Source: Euptelea pleiosperma
Lineage: Eukaryota; Streptophyta; Magnoliopsida; Ranunculales; Eupteleaceae
NCBI GenBank assembly: GCA_035048495.1
Contig: CM068549.1
Location: 7,919,822 to 7,983,821, forward strand
Direction of reading: 5' to 3'
DNA: 64,000 bases
The position numbers were made by a program, and so were the translations under genes. Shown piece after piece: positions 57,866-64,000 of this stretch (the first letter of the stretch is position 1; each line of letters opens with the position of its first letter). The notes beneath the pieces were generated by a model. The model made no database searches and was not told where the DNA came from. It was given only the letters and a program-made list of their open reading frames with translations.

Positions 57866-58213
57866 TTCTATGGAAGATGCTCCCTTTTGTTGTGTGCTGG
57901 GCTATTTGGAAAGAGCGGAACAATTGCATTTTTTATAACAAGGAGAGGTTCTATGAAGAGGTTATCTTGTCCATTAAAGCATAATTTCTTATTCATTGGT
58001 CAGCTTTGTTTAGACTTTTAATCTTCATTTTCGATAATTTTGTCTTTAAATAGGAGAAGATCATCTCAGCTTAGTCGTTCTTTGGTTTTCATAGTCGGAT
58101 TTTGCTTCTTGTAGCTATGTGAAGCACAACATTGTGACTATGTTTCATCTTCTTGTCCAGTGGGAGCTTTCCCTTTTGTTAATACGATATCTGTACTTAT
58201 TAAAAAAAAAAAA
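57866..58213 (+). mobile_element. LINE 3' end fragment
   Basis: Reads as the C-terminal end of a LINE polyprotein (WKMLPFVVCWAIWKERNNCIFYN), with stops soon after, then a 3' UTR and a poly(A)-like tail (TTATTAAAAAAAAAAAA, to about 58212). Copia element G is inserted in it, so its upstream part is outside the window. It is a different LINE copy from the one at 8560. Confidence 0.7.
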
Positions 58214-58484
58214 GTTTCGATCCAATTTGATAAAAATAAACCCAAAGTTCAATAATTTTTAAAAGATGACGCGTGTCACTGGCTTAGCACGTGCGGTGAT
58301 AAAAAGGTGACGCGTGTTAATAGACAGCACGCGAGAGTAAATGCGCCGGACGCATCATCAGGAGCCATAAACTGCCCATCGTGTCACACGATTTCCATTA
58401 CTTGGAAATGCCACGTGTCAGGATAGAATGATCGACACATGGAAGTGATGCTAACAGAGTATATTAACGTCTTAGCCTCTAATA

Positions 58485-59620
58485 TGTCGGGAAGTATTCA
58501 ATCTTGCCCGACATATTGTTGAATCTCGTCCCACCAAGATCAACTGGATAGACAGGATCTATTACAGTCTGACCCAACACGTCCAACAGGCTTGACGGGA
58601 TCATTTACAAACTCATCCCGCCGAGATCTACTGGCTTGACGAGATCTTTACAATCTTATCACGGCAAGGTCACCAGACCTACTTGACGGGATCTTTTACA
58701 ATCTCATCCCGAGAACTCATCCTGGCAACTCAAGTATATCATCCCGGGAACTCCAAACATATCATCCCGGGAACTCCAAGTATCTCATCCCGAGAACTCA
58801 TCCCAGGAAAACTCAAGTATATCATCTCGGGAACTTCAAACATGTCATCCTGGGAACTCATCCTGGCAACTCAAGTATCTCATCCCGGGAAATCCAGCAT
58901 CTCTTCCCGGGACATCATCCCGGCAAGGTCACATTATTGGCTGGATGCATTTATCCCGACAAGGTCATCAGACTTACTTGACGGGATCTATTTCAATATC
59001 ATCCCGGCAAAGCCAGATGATGTCAAATGACTTACGTGGCAGGATCTCTTACGTACGAGGTAAGTATTCTGAATACAATCAATTTCTTAACTAATGAATA
59101 TTGGCCACATGGCAGCTAGTTGAACTATCACGAATTCGACATCACCTTATCTGAATACCTGACACGAAGGATGCCACCTTAGTGTCACTTCAGTTATTTT
59201 AGGTATAACCGAATCAAGAAAGTCAAGATATAACCGTAATATTCTATTTTATAACAGAATCCATCTGAGTCATCATTGACTGATAAATGACTAGACATGT
59301 GGAAGGTGAGTCACGCCAGTTCTAAGGTTATAAATATGAGACCCTCAGAACTGAGAAGAGATCTTGCTTTCCAGATCCAGATAGCCTAAACTCTAAAACC
59401 TTTTTACTATTTTCCTGAAACCTGTTACATTTCCTAAGCTAACTTGAGCGTCGGAGCCTTGTCAACAGGTACAACCAAATCTCATCTGGAGATCATCCTA
59501 TCCTTCGCAGAGGAGAAAGTAGTTTCATCCTGGAGCATCAGAATCGTCCGATCATCACCAAAATCCGAATCGTCTGACCTCAAAGATTGTGTGGGTTAGA
59601 TCAGATATTTTTCGCCCACA
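58485..59620 (+). repeat. 5' LTR of element H (start uncertain)
   Basis: Ends CGCCCACA, five bases before the primer-binding site. Just at the candidate start, CAATATGTCGGG-type sequence forms an inverted repeat (AATATGTCGGG, then CCCGACATATT about 15 bases later). From about 58690 to 58930 the LTR carries degenerate tandem units around AACTC-AAGTAT-TCATCCCGGG. If the LTR starts further left, 58214-58484 (with two TGACGCGTGT repeats) belongs to it; otherwise that stretch is unassigned and shows no gene. Confidence 0.55.
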
Positions 59621-59686
59621 TCTTTTGGCGTCGTCTGTGGGAAACGACTAGAAGTTTTCCGTTCTAAGAGATATTCGATTCGAACA

Positions 59687-62600
59687 ATGGTGGATACCAG
59701 ACGCACAGGCCTCAGGAGTATGAGAGAGAAGAATCCTCCCAGCGATCTCAGAGATGCTATCACAGAGGGTAGAAAAGCGAGAGAATTGGACAATCAGCAG
59801 AAAATGATTGCCCAATTGCGCGAAGAGAATGAGGAGTTAAAACAGCGGATGACAGCGGAGCGAACCGGTGGCTATATATCTGGTACAGCCAGACATAGTC
59901 ATCATCAAAAGAGTCATTTCCATTCGGACAGATCGAATTCAGAGGAATCTGTTTTGCGGAATCCACGTAGTAGACATGGGGATTCCCAGATTCCACTTCC
60001 AGAGAAACGTCATAAAGCCGAGTCTTCCTGTCAACGAAGTTCGGATCATATTCAGCCAGAAACCAGGAAGCAGATTGCTGATCTGGTAGCTGAGATGATG
60101 GGAAAGAAAGAAACATTGGCTGATAAAATGACTGCCATGGCAACGAGAGTTCCCAGAGATTCTCCTTTTACAGAAGAAATACAAGGGTACCGTGCCCCAA
60201 AATCTTTCTCATATCCCAAATTTTCGATATTCACAAGAGATACAGATCCTGTGAATCATGTGCTTCGCTTCAGAAAAGCGATGACGATGTGGGAGTTTCA
60301 AGACGAACTCCTTTGCAGGATGTTCCCTTCCACTTTGAGCGATGATGCATTGATCTGGTTTAACCAGATAGCCCCCCGAACCATTTCTGATTTCACCAAG
60401 TTAAGTACTCTCTTCATCACTCGATATTCTTGCAACAGATTACATAAGAATGATGTCGACGTATTATTCAATGTACATTGTGATCAGAAAGAAACCTTGT
60501 GAGATTTTACAAAGAGATTCCGTACCCTCATGACCACAGTGGAAGACTGTGATGATAAGCATGCCGTTACGGCCTTTCGCAAGGCATTATCCACAAGTTC
60601 AGGTCTATACATGTCTTTAACGAAGAATAGGCCAGTAAGTATGGAAGCCCTATTTCTTCGAGTTGAAAAATATTCTAAACTTGAGGATGACACACTCCAA
60701 CGAGGCCTAGGCGTGGCTATATCTGTGAATGAGGTGAAGAAGGCCTCGGCGTCCAGCAAAATTTCGAAGGGAAAGCAGAAGGCTGCAACTGAGATTATTA
60801 CGACGGCAGAGATTCCCGAGAAGAAACCAGAGAAGTCGGGAAGCACTGGGCAGTATCCCCGCCGAGAGAGGAGGGTTTTTACATCATTAAACAAGACCCA
60901 TAGTCAGATATTTGATCTGATTAAAAATGAAAAATATCTTCAATATCCTAGACCAATGAGGCCGGACTTGAAGGGAGATAGAGATATGACACAATTCTGT
61001 GCCTTCCACCAAGAAGCTGGGCACATAACTGATAAATGCTGGGCGCTGAGACATAAGGTTGAGGACCTAATTAACCAAGGCTTTTTGCAACAGTTCATTG
61101 CCAACACGACTGGGGCAGTAGCTGGAGCCGAGGTTCTCAAGAAAGATAAGAACCCCGTTAAACAGCAAGAACGTGGGTTGGTAATTGACGTCATACACGG
61201 GGGAGGATGACAACTATCCCGTGGAGAGACAGAGAGGGTGGACAGGATTAAAATCAGGAAGGTCGAACACCTGAGTGCGATGTTGCACCTATCCACGGGA
61301 CCTAGAATAACAGATCCCGTGGAATTGATGGAAAGCACTAACGCAGCCATTTTCTTCTCCGATAGAGATCTCGTGGGAGTAGATCATCCACATTTGGATG
61401 CGTTAGTGCTCACCTTGCTTGTGGGTAATTATGAGGTAAAGCGTCTGTTGATTGATCCCGGGAGTTCAGCCGAAATTCTATTTGCAGAGGCTTATCGGAA
61501 GATGGGTTTTAACCCATCAGATCTCATCCAGAGCAATGTTCCCCTGGTCGGATTCAATGGCCAGAGAGAATATGCAATGGGGAAAGTAATTCTGCCAGTA
61601 AAGACGGGACCGATCACGTCTATGGTCAAATTTCTTGTTCTAGATACACCATCCCCCTACAATGGCATTTTGGGAAGAGGTTGGATACATGAAGTAAAGG
61701 GTGTTCCATCCACCTATCATCAATTATTCCGATTCCCGACTGCTCACGGGATTATGGAGCTCAAAGGAGATCAGGCCATCTCAACAAAATGTTATGCCAT
61801 GGCCCTGAAATTGAAGGAGGTCCCAGTCCAGGAGGATCATCATGGAAAGGGAACCTCATCTTTAATTGCAGAGCAATAGCAATCAGAGCGCATCCCGGCA
61901 AGTCTGGAGCAGACTGCGCTGAGCCGGGAAGATGATAATGATATCTTTGAGCAAGGGACTATTCCAACGGTTGAGGAGACTGATCAGGTTAACCTCGGTA
62001 GTGAAGAGAACCCAAAGTAAATTTTTATTGGGGCTGGTTTATCTGTCGAAGAAAAGATGTCCTACACTGATTTTCTGAAATCTTATATGGATATTTTCGC
62101 ATGGTCATTCAACGATATGCCGGGTATTTCTCCCGACATCTCCTGCCATCGTTTACAGTTAAATAGAGATCATTTACCTGTGAAACAGAGACCTCGAAGG
62201 ATTGCTCCTTAGAAGCAGCAGGCAGTCCAGGAAGAGATTGATAAACTCCTGGAGGCCGGGTTCATCCGCGAAGTCAATAATGCTCAATGGTTAGCCAACA
62301 TAGTAGCTGTTTCAAAAAAGAATGGGAAGATCAGAGTCTGCATAGACTTCACACACTTGAATAAGGCCTGCCCTAAAGATCCATATCCCTTGCCGAGGAT
62401 TGATCAACTAGTTGATGCAACCTCGGGATATGAGATCTTATCCTTCATGGATGGGTATTCGGGTTATAATCAGATCCCTCTGTATGAGCCAGATCAGGAG
62501 ATGACGACCTTCACAACTGATAGGGGCGTCTTTTGTTACAGAGTGATGCCTTTTGGCCTCAAGAATGCGGGAACCACTTATCAACGTCTCGTCAATAGAA

Positions 62601-64000
62601 TGTTCCATGATATGATTGGCGTGACAATGGAGGTATATATAGACGATATGATGGTTAAAACAAGGACTCGGGAATTACATCTGGGAGATCTCGAGAATGT
62701 TCCATGATATGATTGGCGTGACAATGGAGGTATATATAGACGATATGATGGTTAAAACAAGGACTCGGGAATTACATCTGGGAGATCTCGGGAAAACTTT
62801 TGATCGTCTTCGAGAGTATCAGATGAAGCTCAATCCTACCAAGTGCGTTTTTGGGGTGACCTCAGGAAAATTTTTAGGTTATCTCATTACAAGGCGAGGC
62901 ATTGCAGCTAATCCCGAGCAGATCAGGGCTTTAACAGATTGCCTTCACCGAAGAACAGGAAGGAAGTCCAAAAGCTTGCCGGTAGGATAGCAGCATTGAA
63001 TCGCTTCATAGCAAGATCGTCAGATAGATGCAGACCTTTATTCAGGCTCTTGAAGAAGAATGGAAGATTTGACTGGACAGAAGAATGTGATGAAGCCTTT
63101 CAAAAGCTCAAACATTATCTCTCACAACCTCCGATTCTTTCTAAACCTGATCAAGGGGAACCTCTGGGTCTTTATTTGGCTACCACTGATGAATCCATTA
63201 GCGCCGTCCTCTTCCGTGAGCTCGATCGGGAAGAACGGCCAGTATATTTTACCAGCAAGACTCTTATTGGGGCAGAAACGAGATATGCCACAATCAAAAA
63301 AGCTGCCCTGGCTTTGATTTATGCTTCGAGACGTCTTAAACCCTACTTCGAAGGTAGAACTATTACGGTATACACAGAGCATCCTTTGAAATCGATACTC
63401 GATAAGATCGATTTGTCAGGAAGAATGGCTAAATGGGCCATTTATTTGGCTCAATACGACATTCAGTTCTCACCAAGAACATCCGAGAAGGGACATGCCT
63501 TAGCCGGGTTTTTGGCTGATTTTCCAGTTCAAGATGTGTCAGACATTGGAGGCAAGGACAGAGAAGTTTTCCCACTTCCCGAGATACCAGAAATGTTGAA
63601 TCCCAAGACGGGGTGGAGATTGTTTACTGATGGATCAGCTAGTGAGAACGGGTCAGGTATAGGAGTTGTCTTGGTCACACCTGAGAATACTAGATTGGAA
63701 AAATCTGTTAAACTCGGGTTCGTGGCATCCAATAATGAAGCAGAATATGAAGCAATGATTTCGGGACTCCAGACAGCACTTGATCTCGGGATAAAAGATA
63801 TTACCGTATATACTGATTCACAGCTGGTCGTCAGTCAATTCGCTGGAACATATCTAGCCCGAGATGAGAAGATGGCAGCTTATTTAGATATTGTTCAACA
63901 TTTGGCTGAGCGATTTGATAATAAAAATTCATCAGTTACAAAGAATGAAAAATCGGCATGCTGATGCCTTGGCCTATTTATCTACTATGATGGGAGGAAC
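59687..64000 (+). pseudogene. gag-pol: Tat-type gag-pol remnant of element H
   Basis: Starts at ATG 59687 (MVDTRRTGLRSMREKN). Gag core near 60190-60700 (PKSFSYPKFSIF, MFPSTLSDDALIWFNQIAP). CCHC-like motif CAFHQEAGHITDKC near 61000. Protease IDPGSSAEILF near 61455. RT from about 62230 with [13 protein letters not shown] and YIDDMMV. RNase H near 63180-63410, and archaeal-type RNase H (FTDGSASENGSGIGVVL, SNNEAEYEAM, YTDSQLVV) near 63625-63830. In-frame stops at 60500 (TGA), 61208 (TGA), 61877 (TAG), about 62018 (TAA) and 62210 (TAG). A 97-bp tandem duplication (62597-62790) shifts the frame, a one-base change near 62936 restores it, and another shift lies near 63920. Integrase is beyond the window. 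Such a protein would drive retrotransposition; this copy cannot. Confidence 0.88.
62597..62790 (+). repeat. 97-bp tandem duplication in the RT of element H
   Basis: Two identical adjacent units (62597-62693 and 62694-62790), each containing the RT active-site motif YIDDMMV. 97 is not a multiple of three, so the frame shifts from the first to the second unit. Confidence 0.9.

Larger units (their letters stand above)
58214..64000 (+). mobile_element. Element H: Tat-lineage Ty3/gypsy element, decayed, cut by window edge
   Basis: Plus-strand element with a 5' LTR ending at 59620 (CGCCCACA), a primer-binding site at 59626 (TGGCGTCGTCTGTGGGAA, the Tat-type site with one change), and gag-pol up to the window edge. 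The 5' boundary of the LTR is unsure; TGTCGGGAAG at 58485 is a candidate start. The archaeal-type second RNase H places it in Tat. Stops, frameshifts and a tandem duplication in RT show that it is inactive. Confidence 0.85.

Noticed and set aside
58690..58930. CRISPR-like array
   Set aside because: Units are degenerate and irregular in spacing, and lie in a plant retrotransposon LTR.
1..64000. Host plant gene or organelle insert
   Set aside because: Every long stretch is assigned to a transposable element or to its LTR, leader or tail; no intron-exon gene model or organelle sequence was recognised.

Overview
The window is a piece of angiosperm nuclear DNA made almost entirely of transposable elements nested inside one another. 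I found no host gene. The plant assignment rests on families seen directly: Athila-type and Tat-type Ty3/gypsy elements, Ty1/copia elements of SIRE/Maximus type, an L1-like plant LINE with a zf-RVT tail, and 5-bp target-site duplications (TSDs) around TG..CA long terminal repeats (LTRs). A eudicot is likely but not proven.

Layout, oldest host to youngest insertion. A LINE 3' end (57866-58213) carries the 3' end of a copia element G (56662-57865). G is split by a minus-strand SIRE-like copia element F (from left of the window to 56661). F's left LTR is split by a plus-strand non-autonomous gypsy-like element E (LTR pieces 9670-10618 and 38989-39075, interior 39076-46394, 3' LTR 46395-47600). 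E's 5' LTR holds a LINE (8560-9669) and a minus-strand Athila-family LTR B (about 10618-38988, interrupted). B holds a complete minus-strand non-autonomous Athila-like element C (11532-37420, TSD ATTGC). C holds a complete plus-strand autonomous Athila element D (14147-29493, TSD ATGCT). A second branch runs leftwards: the LINE in E is split by element A (2548-8559), which is itself split by another family LTR (1-2547). Two solo LTRs of one chromovirus-like family sit in E (41106-44707, TSD TGGTT) and in F's LTR (53106-56388, TSD CGATC). A small TIR element (49812-50609) sits in F. The right end (about 58214-64000) is a decayed Tat-lineage element H running off the window.

How the parts work together. 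D has one open Gag-Pol frame of 1921 codons with every catalytic motif present, and its two LTRs are almost identical by eye, so it is a very recent and possibly competent copy. A and C share D's LTR ends, primer-binding site, leader and 3' tail. In place of gag-pol they carry one chimeric Gag-derived frame of about 613 codons that lacks capsid core, zinc knuckle, RT, RNase H and integrase. They look like non-autonomous partners mobilised by D-like elements. The A and C copies of this frame are broken by different single-base indels, which implies an open frame in their source. E is a more distant non-autonomous relative with an orphan frame of about 403 codons.

The most interesting unexplained structures are shared RNA-level or DNA-level signals of this family: paired GC-rich palindromes and a tRNA-like segment inside every LTR, a perfect 24-bp palindrome and a telomere-like hairpin in every leader, and a hairpin before the polypurine tract whose stem co-varies between D/C and E.
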